Positions 1 through 8,636 of a stretch of DNA of 48,630 nucleotides are shown piece after piece. The notes under the pieces were generated by a model, which was given only the letters and a program-made list of their open reading frames with translations, had not been told where the DNA came from and searched no databases. A program made the translations under genes and the position numbers. This DNA comes from Eubacteriales bacterium (GTDB taxonomy: Bacteria > Bacillota > Clostridia > Peptostreptococcales > Anaerovoracaceae), in contig JAQUYC010000011.1 in assembly GCA_028692105.1 (NCBI GenBank), forward strand, positions 1 through 48,630, written 5' to 3'. The first letter of the stretch is position 1. Each line of letters starts with the position of its first letter.

Positions 1-602
1 ACAAAAAAGGAATTAATAATGTAAGATTTGTGAATAAACATAAAATGGTATTTTGCTACCTGTTTAAAAATATCGCTAAGCTTTCCATAAAAGATTTCTT
101 CCCCCTCGGTCGTCACTATTTTTACTTCCCTGTTGTTGCTTTCAAAATAGAGAATATCCTTAACATCTATCCGTCGCACTTCATGCCCTTTTTTATAGCT
201 GAAAACACCGCCCAGCTTGTCTGACAGCTTCATCGCCAGCCTGATATCATGAACGATTTCTTTTGCTTCGATTGGTTTATGCAAAAAATGCATCGGCCTT
301 ACATTAAACAACTCCCTGTAATAATTGTCTTTCCCCGATACATACACTATTTGCACGATTTGATTGTCCATCTCCTCGCGGATCTTTCTGCCCGCTTCGA
401 CACCGTTTAACATCTTCATTTCGATGTCCAGGAAAATCAGGTCAAATTTTTCGCCCCTATTAAGGAATTTGCAAAGTTCTTCCCCGGAATAAAAAACCTG
501 TATATCTATCTTTTCATTGCTTTCCGCCGCATAATTCAAAATGATATTTTCGATTTGTGAACAGATCGCCTGCTCATCATCACATATTGCAGTACGATAC
601 AT
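1..602 (-). CDS. LytTR-family response regulator (partial, C-terminus beyond window edge)
   Basis: Reading the minus strand from an ATG at 600-602 gives an open frame of about 200 codons that runs off the window. It begins MYRTAICDDEQAICSQ and contains LIFLDIEMKMLNG, a receiver domain with acidic pair DD and phospho-acceptor Asp in FLDIEM, followed by the receiver Lys in HKPI. From about residue 140 it reads YKKGHEVRRIDVKDILYFES and later FMFIHKSYIIN, typical of a LytTR DNA-binding domain (AgrA/VirR class). A good ribosome binding site (AGGTGAAGG) precedes the ATG. Such regulators act with a sensor kinase; none is visible here, and a partner could lie beyond the left edge. The target is unknown. 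Confidence 0.85.
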   Translation of the reverse strand, partial: MYRTAICDDEQAICSQIENIILNYAAESNEKIDIQVFYSGEELCKFLNRGEKFDLIFLDIEMKMLNGVEAGRKIREEMDNQIVQIVYVSGKDNYYRELFNVRPMHFLHKPIEAKEIVHDIRLAMKLSDKLGGVFSYKKGHEVRRIDVKDILYFESNNREVKIVTTEGEEIFYGKLSDIFKQVAKYHFMFIHKSYIINSFF

Positions 603-676
603 GTGATCCTTCACCTCTCAATCTCTTGATACAAAAATAGTCCAAACTTTACTAATTCAAATCACTATCACTTTAA

Positions 677-705
677 AATATACACTTTTCTTAAAAGCAG
701 TACAA
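677..705 (-). promoter_or_regulatory. Sigma-A promoter for the LytTR regulator
   Basis: On the minus strand TTGTAC (700-705), a 17-bp spacer and TATATT (677-682) lie about 75 bp upstream of the regulator start. The promoter lies in the gap after buk, so the regulator can be transcribed separately from buk. Confidence 0.5.
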
Positions 706-741
706 GGTAAAAATCACCTGACCTGCATATATACATATTTC

Positions 742-1812
742 CTATTTATATACCTTGATCGGTTCTTCACCCCTTATTGCGCAAAGTGCTCCATAAGCTA
801 AAGCATCGAGTTCTTTTTCTCCGGGCTTTATGATAACCGGTGCTATAAACCTTACGCTTTCCGTTACATAATTCACCAATCTTTCGGAATATGCCATACC
901 GCCAGTTATAATGATAAAGTCAACATCCCCTTTAAGCACCGTCGCCATGGCTCCTATTTCCTTTGCGATTTGATATGCCATAGCATTCAGCACTAATTCA
1001 GCGTATTCATTACCGTCTTGCGCCATTTTTTCAGCTTCACGCAGATCCTTTGTCCCAAGATGATCGTACAAGCCTCCTTTTCGGTTTATCTTAGTTGTAA
1101 GCTCTGTGGCATCCGCATACTTTCCGGAATAACACAACTTCACAAGACTTTTTGCGGGAAGACTTCCGGCTCTGTCGGGACTCATCGGCCCTGCTTCAAA
1201 TGAGTTGTTACAATCAATCATTCTGCCGCAAGCATGAGGAGTTATTGATATGCCTGATCCAAGATGTACTACAATCAATCTTAAATCTTCGTACCTTTTG
1301 CCTTTTTCTTGTGCAACTTTTTTTGCCACAGCACGGCTGTTCAGTGTGTGCATCATGCTGATCCTCGGAAGCTCCGCCAGACCGGATATCCTCGCTATCG
1401 GCTCCATCTCATCAACAGAAACAGGGTCCATGATCAGAGCCGGGACTTTTGATACGTCTGCCAACCCTTTGGCAATAATCGGTCCAAGATTAGCGGCATG
1501 TTCACCATATGACGCATTCTTTACGTCCTCAAGCATAGCCTCATTAACTGCATACACCCCACCTTCAATAGGTTTTCCCATCCCTCCTCGTCCGATAATC
1601 ACATCGATATCTGAAAGGGAAATTCCATTTTCTTTAAGAGTATTATATACTACAGCGGTTCTGTAATCTCTCTGATCATAAATTCGGATAAATGGTGCTA
1701 ACTCTTCTTGGGTATGCATTACATTCTTTTCAAAGATATTTTGCTTATCAGCATATACTCCGATTTTTGTAGAAGTCCCCCCTGGATTAATTACTAAGAT
1801 TTTGTAAGTCAT
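742..1812 (-). CDS. buk: Butyrate kinase
   Basis: 356 aa, the usual length for Buk, an acetokinase-family enzyme converting butyryl-phosphate and ADP to butyrate and ATP in fermentation. The N-terminal phosphate-binding motif NPGGTSTKIGVY (about residues 9-20), HLGSGISITPH in the middle and GPMSPDRAGSLP (about 208-219) fit the family. The ATG follows AAAGGAGG. The usual partner ptb (phosphotransbutyrylase) is not adjacent, so the substrate could also be a branched-chain acyl phosphate, as in some Buk paralogs. It lies downstream of spoIVA but is separated from it by a terminator. Confidence 0.93.
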   Translation of the reverse strand: MTYKILVINPGGTSTKIGVYADKQNIFEKNVMHTQEELAPFIRIYDQRDYRTAVVYNTLKENGISLSDIDVIIGRGGMGKPIEGGVYAVNEAMLEDVKNASYGEHAANLGPIIAKGLADVSKVPALIMDPVSVDEMEPIARISGLAELPRISMMHTLNSRAVAKKVAQEKGKRYEDLRLIVVHLGSGISITPHACGRMIDCNNSFEAGPMSPDRAGSLPAKSLVKLCYSGKYADATELTTKINRKGGLYDHLGTKDLREAEKMAQDGNEYAELVLNAMAYQIAKEIGAMATVLKGDVDFIIITGGMAYSERLVNYVTESVRFIAPVIIKPGEKELDALAYGALCAIRGEEPIKVYK

Positions 1813-1900
1813 AATATCTACCTCCTTTGCTTCATAGGTTGTCCATGCATAGTAAATTTATCATTCTCTCCTTCATATTTCAATACGATTTCATTCACTC

Positions 1901-1950
1901 AAATAAATAAGCCTGCCGGATGAATATTCGTATTCATTCAGCAAGCCTGA
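1901..1950 (-). terminator. Rho-independent terminator after spoIVA
   Basis: Read on the minus strand, a long hairpin (about 1909-1949) with arms AGGCTTGCTGAATGAAT and ATTCATCCGGCAGGCTT pairs with several G-U wobbles. It is followed by the T-rich run TTATTTATTT. It separates spoIVA from buk. Confidence 0.7.
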
Positions 1951-2019
1951 TTAATTTATAATGCGAGAATACCAAATGCTAATAGCAAGTGTCTTTTACC
2001 GGTAACAGATTTAATAACA

Positions 2020-3498
2020 TTATATTACTATGCAGATAAGGTGCTCTTTCCCTTCATCGGAAATTTTCTGCAGCGCCCGCTGTACTTTCACTCTTGCGTT
2101 TTCCGGGACATTTGTTAATTTGCTTTCCATTTGCTCTGTTACCATCTCGTAGAGAGATTTTCCAAAGAGATTCGTTTCCCAGATTTTCGAAGGATTGTTT
2201 TCAAATTCTGTCAGCAGATAACGAATCAGGTCCTCACTTTGCTTTTCACTTCCGACGACCGGTGAGATCTCAGTCGTGATGTCCGTTTTTATTATATGAA
2301 GGGATGGTGCCTTAGCTTGCAATCTGACACCAAACTTATTACCCTGCTTGAAAACCTCAGGCTCCTCAAGAATCATTTCTGAAAGTTTTGGCTGGACAAT
2401 ACCATATCCGGTTTCATCCACCTGTGCCATGGCATCTTTCAATTTATCATAGGACTTCTTGGCTGTGGAGAACTCTTTAATCAGATTAAAAAACTGATAA
2501 TCATTTGAGACTTCCTCACCCATGATCTCCTCGATAACCTTATAGAATAAACCTGAAACCGGTGTAATCTCGACCTCTATGTCCCCTGTTCCCAGATCCA
2601 TACTGCTTACTTCAATTGTCTGAACGACATTTCCGTCCTCAAGGCTGCTGATAGAATTTCTTATATCTCTTATATTATCAAATGACTTACTCCATTCCTT
2701 GATATTGCTTATAATAGTATTTTTGATCCAATGGTCGTTCGATAGCCCGTCAATAAAACCCGGAAGGTGAAATTTGATCTGCGCGGCAGGGAATTCATAC
2801 AAGGTTTCGCTCAAAATATGATTTAGAACTTTTGTATTCATTCTTGCACAATTTGCCGCAATCACAGGCACGCCATATTTCTCTTTCATAAGGCTTCTCA
2901 ATTCCTGAGCACCCTCTCCTTCAGGGTCTGTAGAATTCAGTACCACAACAAATGGTTTTTTCAGTTCTTTAAGTTCTTTGACGACTCTTTCCTCTGCCGG
3001 GATAAAACTTTCTCGGTTGATCTCTCCGATAGAACCGTCAGTAGTAATGACGATACCGATGGTTGAGTGATCATTTATTACCTTTTTAGTTCCTATTTCA
3101 GCGGCTTCTTCAAACGGGATCTTTGTCTCCTGCCATGGTGTGTTAACCATTCTCACTTTTCCGTCTTCCAGATGACCCAGGGCATTTTTAACCAAATAGC
3201 CAACACAATCCACCACTCGTACCTTAAAATTGATATTACCCGGAAGCTCCAGCGATACTGCTTCGGCAGGTACAAATTTGGGTTCCGTCGTTGTAATGGT
3301 GCGCCCGGCTCCGCTCTGCGGCAGTTCATCATTAATCCGTTCTTTCACATACGTATTTGTGACATTCGGTATAACAAGCAGGTCCATGAAGCGTTTGATA
3401 AAAGTAGATTTTCCCGTTCTTACCGGACCGACTACGCCTATATAAATGTCCCCCTGTGTTCTCTCAGCTATGCTTTCATATATATTTAGGTTTTCCAC
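2020..3498 (-). CDS. spoIVA: Stage IV sporulation protein A (spore coat morphogenetic ATPase)
   Basis: SpoIVA polymerises on the outer forespore membrane to form the basement layer of the spore coat, using ATP. The Walker A motif GPVRTGKST sits at residues 24-32 after the conserved start ENLNIYESIAERTQGD. I chose the GTG at 3496-3498: it lies 8 bp after a strong AGAGGAGG, and gives 492 aa, the length of Bacillus subtilis SpoIVA. An in-frame ATG 30 bp upstream (3528) would put that ribosome binding site inside the gene. The C-terminus ends LICIVI, similar to the hydrophobic tail of known SpoIVA proteins. It is a single-gene unit with its own terminator. I found no convincing sigma-E promoter. 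Confidence 0.97.
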   Translation of the reverse strand: MENLNIYESIAERTQGDIYIGVVGPVRTGKSTFIKRFMDLLVIPNVTNTYVKERINDELPQSGAGRTITTTEPKFVPAEAVSLELPGNINFKVRVVDCVGYLVKNALGHLEDGKVRMVNTPWQETKIPFEEAAEIGTKKVINDHSTIGIVITTDGSIGEINRESFIPAEERVVKELKELKKPFVVVLNSTDPEGEGAQELRSLMKEKYGVPVIAANCARMNTKVLNHILSETLYEFPAAQIKFHLPGFIDGLSNDHWIKNTIISNIKEWSKSFDNIRDIRNSISSLEDGNVVQTIEVSSMDLGTGDIEVEITPVSGLFYKVIEEIMGEEVSNDYQFFNLIKEFSTAKKSYDKLKDAMAQVDETGYGIVQPKLSEMILEEPEVFKQGNKFGVRLQAKAPSLHIIKTDITTEISPVVGSEKQSEDLIRYLLTEFENNPSKIWETNLFGKSLYEMVTEQMESKLTNVPENARVKVQRALQKISDEGKEHLICIVI

Positions 3499-3630
3499 TG
3501 TGAGTACCTCCTCTAATTTTCGTTCCAATCATTGTCTGTACAATATATTAGAGGGGGCATTCCTTTATTCATAAATTTTTCAGTCTTGACCATTTCGCAA
3601 TAATTTTGTTTATATATTATACGAAATAGT

Positions 3631-3667
3631 ATATGAAACAAATTGAGGAGCACTGATGCTCCTCAAT
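3631..3667 (-). terminator. Terminator after the HD-GYP gene
   Basis: A perfect hairpin, ATTGAGGAGCA / TGCTCCTCAAT around a four-base loop (about 3642-3667), is followed on the minus strand by TTTGTTTCAT. It ends the three-gene unit that starts at 8474. Confidence 0.75.
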
Positions 3668-3685
3668 CTATGGTCTATTGTCTCA

Positions 3686-6250
3686 TTATAGCAGTGCTTC
3701 CTCTTCATAAGCTTTATCCATCTCTGATTCTGAATTAATCAGTCCATTCCTTACCATGTGGACGAATATTGGAACCAGTACCGGATCAAATTGCCGCCCT
3801 GCGCCTGCTTCCAATATTTTAATCGCCTCATCCACAGGGAGCGGTAATCTGTAAGGACGCTTTGAGGTCATGGCATCAAATGAATCCGAAATGCATAGCA
3901 TTCTTGCTGAAAGCGGAATATCCTCCTTCGCGATGCGCCTGGGGTATCCTCGGCCGTCATACCATTCATGATGTCCTATTACAGCGGGTATCACATAATC
4001 CAAAGAAGGCAAATGCTTAATGATGCCTATTGAGTTCTCAACGTGGCACTTCATCTCCTCGTATTCCTCGTCGTTCAGTCTATCCGCCTTATTAAGTATC
4101 TGCTCAGATATCCCGATCTTACCTATGTCATGAAGAAGGGCAGCCTCTTTTATGATTCTTACATAATCTTCATCCATTCCATATGCATAAGCAAGCTTTG
4201 TTGCATAATAGGATACCCTCTTCGAGTGGTTGAATGTATAATGATCCTTAGCGTCTATTGCTGCAGTCAGTGCATAGATAGTCGATGCATATTCTGAATA
4301 TATGTCCGCTTTAACATCTCTTCCAACGCTCTCTGTCTGATTATCAAGCTCTCTTTTTTCAACGGAATAAGCCAGGATTAGATTTTTCCCTTTTCTTTTG
4401 GCATGGTATACTGCCATATCTGCATTATCAATAAGATGCTTTACCGTACTGGCTGAATGAGGAATGGCACAGATACCTCCGCTCACGGTCAGAACCTTCA
4501 GGGTATAGTCCTTAGTACGCTTGTTCATATTCAAAATCTGTTTTCGAATATTTTCAGCTAAAGTTTTCGATGACAATATGTCATACATCGGAAGTATGAT
4601 TGCAAATTCCTTCCCGCCATACCTTGCAACATAACCATTGCTTCCGACGGTTGCCCGAATGATTTGAGCAACTCTCTGCAAAGCAATGTCTCCCTCTTTA
4701 TTGCCGTAAAGCTGGTTATACAATTTAAAATCATCAATATTAAGTATTATCAAGGCAAGGGAATGATCCGTATTCTTCTCATATTCCTCCTGAATCGTTA
4801 CATAAAAGTATTTTCGGTTCAATAGACCGGTCAGTTCATCTGTGCGTGCCTCATAGTATACCTTTTCATACAATTTGGAATTTTTTACTGCAATAGAACC
4901 GATTGAGTCGACAGAAGCAAGGAAGCTTACGTCATCAAAAGCGAAATTGCTGTTTCTTTCCTTGCCGGTCAGAAGAACTATACCAACGAGCTCATCTTCA
5001 TCCTTCAATGGTGCCAGGCACTCGATATCCAGATCTGCAAGCTGCTTTTTCTCTGTCTCCCACATGGATTTATATGCCATTGTCCTCTTGAAATCCTTCA
5101 TAAGAAGGCATTCGTTATGTCTGCATAGCCACATTACTAAAGGGTTATCTTTCTGAATCGAAAAAGTGCTAAACCCGACAGGGCTGCTGCTATGAACAAT
5201 AGTAAACTCGCCTGTGCTGTCACCGGCTACGCAGACATGAACCTTTTTTACGCCTATGGTATCCTGAATGACTCTTACAAGCTCTTCCAGGATCTCATCG
5301 ATCTGCAGGCTCTTTGAAACTGAATAGCTGAATTTTTTCAGATTCTCAGCTCTAAGAATTTCCTCCTTTATAAAAACGTTGTCTATAAACTTTTTAATCG
5401 CATAATAAATAAGAAGGATCGAGAGAGTGAAAAGCACCGAAATAATCAATATATTATACTCGACGAATTCCGGGAAGTTCATCATTATGAACCGTTCCAT
5501 GAAGCTGATAGCATTGGAAAAAATCAGAATTGCCAGACCTAGAGTGATAAAATAACAGATCCCTCTTGAAACCAGCAATGTCAATTTGAATAATCTTCTC
5601 TTATACAAGGCATAGAAGATGCAAAAAGCATTGATGAGACCGGATAAGATATCCGTCGGGAACCCCTGAAATATTGAAAACATAACAAAAAGGTGGCCAA
5701 TAAATAAAATTATGATGCCGAGGATTATCGGAGTGAATTGTTTTCTGACCAATTCATTATTCCTGCTGCTTTTGATAAGAATAATGAGCATGTGAACTGC
5801 AATTGTGGCAAAATAAACAAAGAGAATTGCCGCTGCCCATGTGGGATGATAAACAAATCTTTCTTCGCTACCGGAATATACCAATTCAGGAGGAGCAAGC
5901 AGTGCCCCTGTTGTTATATTGACTGCATTGACCGCGATAAAAAGCAGGAACCATATTTTTTTCATTAGTCCTGTCTTTGAACCGACAAATTCGTCTACAA
6001 AATTAAAAAGGGCAAAAGGTAGAAATGTCAATCCAAGGACAGAAATGTCATACCAAAATGGTATGGAAGGGATTAGCTGCATTCGCATACAAAAGGATCC
6101 GCCTGTCCATAACAGCAGCGCCCCTAAAACCATCAAAAATGAATTGATCAGCTTTGTTTTCTTTGCTGCCATAAAAGCTACCATAAGGAAGAGGTAGCAA
6201 AACAGTGCAGCGATAGGGACAGCAATAAAATTACCTGTCAATAGCGCCAC
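3686..6250 (-). CDS. Membrane GAF / degenerate GGDEF / HD-GYP protein (predicted cyclic-di-GMP phosphodiesterase)
   Basis: 854 aa. Residues 1-290 hold about eight hydrophobic segments, 300-460 resemble a GAF sensor, 470-630 a GGDEF domain and 660-835 an HD-GYP domain. The HD-GYP core is intact: HDIGKIG at 707-713 and HHEWYDGRGYP at 760-770, so cyclic-di-GMP hydrolysis is likely. The GGDEF domain looks inactive: the signature is GGKEF (545-549), and the first metal-binding Asp of the DxDxFK motif is Asn504. It may bind GTP or act as a regulatory module. The start is GTG, overlapping the upstream GH3-like gene by 13 bp, so the two are translated together. The membrane part may sense a lipid or small-molecule signal (inference). 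Confidence 0.9.
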   Translation of the reverse strand: MALLTGNFIAVPIAALFCYLFLMVAFMAAKKTKLINSFLMVLGALLLWTGGSFCMRMQLIPSIPFWYDISVLGLTFLPFALFNFVDEFVGSKTGLMKKIWFLLFIAVNAVNITTGALLAPPELVYSGSEERFVYHPTWAAAILFVYFATIAVHMLIILIKSSRNNELVRKQFTPIILGIIILFIGHLFVMFSIFQGFPTDILSGLINAFCIFYALYKRRLFKLTLLVSRGICYFITLGLAILIFSNAISFMERFIMMNFPEFVEYNILIISVLFTLSILLIYYAIKKFIDNVFIKEEILRAENLKKFSYSVSKSLQIDEILEELVRVIQDTIGVKKVHVCVAGDSTGEFTIVHSSSPVGFSTFSIQKDNPLVMWLCRHNECLLMKDFKRTMAYKSMWETEKKQLADLDIECLAPLKDEDELVGIVLLTGKERNSNFAFDDVSFLASVDSIGSIAVKNSKLYEKVYYEARTDELTGLLNRKYFYVTIQEEYEKNTDHSLALIILNIDDFKLYNQLYGNKEGDIALQRVAQIIRATVGSNGYVARYGGKEFAIILPMYDILSSKTLAENIRKQILNMNKRTKDYTLKVLTVSGGICAIPHSASTVKHLIDNADMAVYHAKRKGKNLILAYSVEKRELDNQTESVGRDVKADIYSEYASTIYALTAAIDAKDHYTFNHSKRVSYYATKLAYAYGMDEDYVRIIKEAALLHDIGKIGISEQILNKADRLNDEEYEEMKCHVENSIGIIKHLPSLDYVIPAVIGHHEWYDGRGYPRRIAKEDIPLSARMLCISDSFDAMTSKRPYRLPLPVDEAIKILEAGAGRQFDPVLVPIFVHMVRNGLINSESEMDKAYEEEALL

Positions 6251-7884
6251 CCCCCTGTATTCAGTTCATAATCCTCATTCTGCAGCTCTAATAGTTCTTT
6301 CACCTCATACGGAGATGGATTTATAGCACGAATGGGTTTCTCCTTTTGTCTCTCATACTCTTCAAAAGTGCCGCATTTAAGAATGGTGATCTTTAGAGGA
6401 TCCATTCCAAGAATACGCTTTAGATCTTTATAATCATTATCTACATATTTAAAATAAACACTTAAATGCTCCCTCAAAATGTCTTTTGTGATGGCGCTGC
6501 TGATAAGTGACTCACGCTTCATCTCAATATACATATGCAGCAGCGGACGATTCTGGTTGTTGTATTCTTTCACAGCAAGCCAGTCTTTTATGGCAAGGCC
6601 TGAAAGGTCTACAACATCCCTGATGCAGCCTTCAGAAATACGTGTAAATCCTGCGATATCGATTATGTCCGGGACCCTGTCGACATACTTAAACCGGGGG
6701 ATTTTTATCTTTTCAGTGTTGCTTTCCAATCCGATGCAGCGATAAACGTCGCCTACACGATATCGGACAAAAGCTCCGCCCTTTAAAACGGATATAACAA
6801 GTTCATATTTTTCATTCGGTATCACTTCGTTCATAAGATAAGTCTTAGGCTGATATTCAGGGGTTTCCAGGTGTTTGTCCATCTCTTCTTCAGGGATAAA
6901 CTCATAGAAGCATGCATCGGGGAAGAAATATAGTCCGTCTCTTGTCCATGTTTCTGTGCCTATGCATCCCGGCTCAGTTCCGGCGAACATTTCCATGGGC
7001 CGAATGCCCCATAAATCTTCAAGATCATCTTTATAACACTCGTTATCAGTCCCGACTATCATTAATCCCTTCAGCTTGAATAGATCCTTGGGTTTGAGTT
7101 CACGGTTTTCCTTTTTACAGCAATATTTTGCCCGAAGGATTCTCAGAACCATGAATGGTGAATATCGAAACATCTTTTTACTTTCCGTACTCTCATTTTT
7201 GGATTTACTGCTTCCCATCAAGCTTAAACTGAGACTTATGAAGTACGTAACGCTTCCAAGTCCGAAAAAGTAATCAATTCCTTTTCTAAGGCCTAATTTA
7301 AATCCTTTTTTGTTTCGTTCTGAAAATGACATTTTAACTGCTTCCTTGACAGGAGGCAGAAATTCAATTCCGATTTCCTCATTCAGCAATACAGGCACAA
7401 GACCGGTTGCATATGGAAGCGGAGCCAATCCATAAAGGAAAGTATCCGCAGCTTTTATGTTGAATTTACCCTTTTCCGGGCTTGTAGCAAGTATCATGCA
7501 GGCCATCATATTGATTTTATATGTGTCTAGCATGCTTTTTGAGAATGGTGCCACCTTGATAGGGTTTCTGCCGCCTTCCCAAGTAGTTTGAATCCAGATT
7601 GCAGGCTTATCCGGAAGCATATATTCTTGTTTTAATAGAAGTATATCCGCATAGTCCTCGTAGGAAGTTAAAGGTACTTGTTTTCTGAATTCCTCAATCG
7701 AATCAGGATTCTTCCCGTTAAGAATAGACTGGCCTAATCCTGATTTGCTCCACAGTGAAATCTGTTCGAGCATCAGGCGATTCTGTATTTGCATATATTC
7801 ATCTATGTTCAAATCCAAAAACCCGCAATATTCCTGCCAAACGGCATCGGAATGCAAATTCTTCAATTTTTCTTCAAGCCTCAC
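6238..7884 (-). CDS. GH3-family acyl-adenylating protein
   Basis: 548 aa resembling the GH3 auxin-responsive promoter family (ANL-like adenylation fold, acyl-acid amido synthetases). Typical pieces are TSYEDYADIL near residue 75, IQTTWEGGRNPIKVAPFS near 100, the adenylate-binding region FAGTEPGCIGTETW and YRVGDVYRC further on. Plant members couple carboxylic acids to amino acids; bacterial members are mostly uncharacterised, so the substrate is unknown. The start is GTG inside a GTGA overlap with the upstream membrane methyltransferase gene, and the 3' end overlaps the HD-GYP gene. This tight coupling suggests one pathway linked to second-messenger signalling (inference). Confidence 0.85.
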   Translation of the reverse strand: MRLEEKLKNLHSDAVWQEYCGFLDLNIDEYMQIQNRLMLEQISLWSKSGLGQSILNGKNPDSIEEFRKQVPLTSYEDYADILLLKQEYMLPDKPAIWIQTTWEGGRNPIKVAPFSKSMLDTYKINMMACMILATSPEKGKFNIKAADTFLYGLAPLPYATGLVPVLLNEEIGIEFLPPVKEAVKMSFSERNKKGFKLGLRKGIDYFFGLGSVTYFISLSLSLMGSSKSKNESTESKKMFRYSPFMVLRILRAKYCCKKENRELKPKDLFKLKGLMIVGTDNECYKDDLEDLWGIRPMEMFAGTEPGCIGTETWTRDGLYFFPDACFYEFIPEEEMDKHLETPEYQPKTYLMNEVIPNEKYELVISVLKGGAFVRYRVGDVYRCIGLESNTEKIKIPRFKYVDRVPDIIDIAGFTRISEGCIRDVVDLSGLAIKDWLAVKEYNNQNRPLLHMYIEMKRESLISSAITKDILREHLSVYFKYVDNDYKDLKRILGMDPLKITILKCGTFEEYERQKEKPIRAINPSPYEVKELLELQNEDYELNTGGWRY

Positions 7885-8474
7885 CGAGTCACCTTCCTTC
7901 GTAAACGAGATGTCTTAATACATTGTTTGCAGCTCTGATAAGTCGGGAATAAAAACGGGGTTGTCTTTTTATACTCACTGTAATCGGCAAAAGTTTTTAT
8001 AAAAACCCACCTGTCCTGAAGCAAAATATAAAAAATGTTTAGAACGCTAAATAGGATCCCCCCCAATAGCAGGACCGGATCTGGTAGTGCAAGCCAGAGA
8101 AATAGGTATAAGCTCATAAACCATAAACCGCCCGGATGTCTGCTTAGCGCATAGATTCCTGTTGTGCATATTTGCGGCGGTTTTGATGCTAAATATGTGT
8201 CACCAAAGGGAACAGCAAAAAATAGTGTATAAATTAACAAAAGCAGCGAAATAAATGCCATTACGCTGAAAATTAAAGTTTGCGCACTATATGTTACGGT
8301 CCCGGTATTTGTATCGTTCAGAACTGTGTATACAATACCGGCTGTAGCTGTGACCAATAAAATACATCCCAGCAAAAAACCGCTGCGTAATAACTTATTA
8401 TTTATTGTAATGCTATTTATATCATATAACACAAAGAAAAGAAAAGCCAAACCCCCCATTATCAGATAAGCCAT
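7881..8474 (-). CDS. ICMT-like membrane methyltransferase
   Basis: 197 aa with about five hydrophobic segments. The C-terminal half has the pattern of isoprenylcysteine carboxyl methyltransferase / PEMT-type enzymes: GIYALSRHPGGLWFMSLYLF around residue 105-125, then RWVFIKTFADYSEYKKTTPF near 155-175. The family transfers methyl groups from S-adenosylmethionine to membrane-facing substrates. The canonical GxxxxxRHP and terminal Glu/Tyr features are present, but the identity of the substrate cannot be read from sequence. First gene of the GH3 / HD-GYP unit; its stop overlaps the next start (GTGA). Confidence 0.7.
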   Translation of the reverse strand: MAYLIMGGLAFLFFVLYDINSITINNKLLRSGFLLGCILLVTATAGIVYTVLNDTNTGTVTYSAQTLIFSVMAFISLLLLIYTLFFAVPFGDTYLASKPPQICTTGIYALSRHPGGLWFMSLYLFLWLALPDPVLLLGGILFSVLNIFYILLQDRWVFIKTFADYSEYKKTTPFLFPTYQSCKQCIKTSRLRRKVTR

Positions 8475-8636
8475 ACACTTTTTTCCCTTCTTTTATCGTA
8501 CCATTTTTTACATTACCACGATATCCATTTTAAATCAATATTTTTCCAGAAATTTACTAGAACAAATCTTCTGAAAAAACTTACTTTTTAATTCAATCAC
8601 AAATTTACCTTAAATATGATTACCTCAATTATGGAT

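Noticed and set aside
180-205. Apparent frameshift in the LytTR regulator near the end of the receiver domain
   Set aside because: Recounting the A/T homopolymer (six T on the plus strand) keeps the frame open and joins the receiver to the LytTR domain without a break.
3499-3640. Sigma-E promoter for spoIVA
   Set aside because: ATA- and CATA-like boxes occur in the AT-rich stretch, but none has the right pair at 14-15 bp, so I do not call it.
7881-8474. Secretion signal and lipoprotein reading of the 197-aa protein
   Set aside because: Hydrophobic segments run through the whole protein and the C-terminus has an ICMT-like motif, so it is an integral membrane enzyme.
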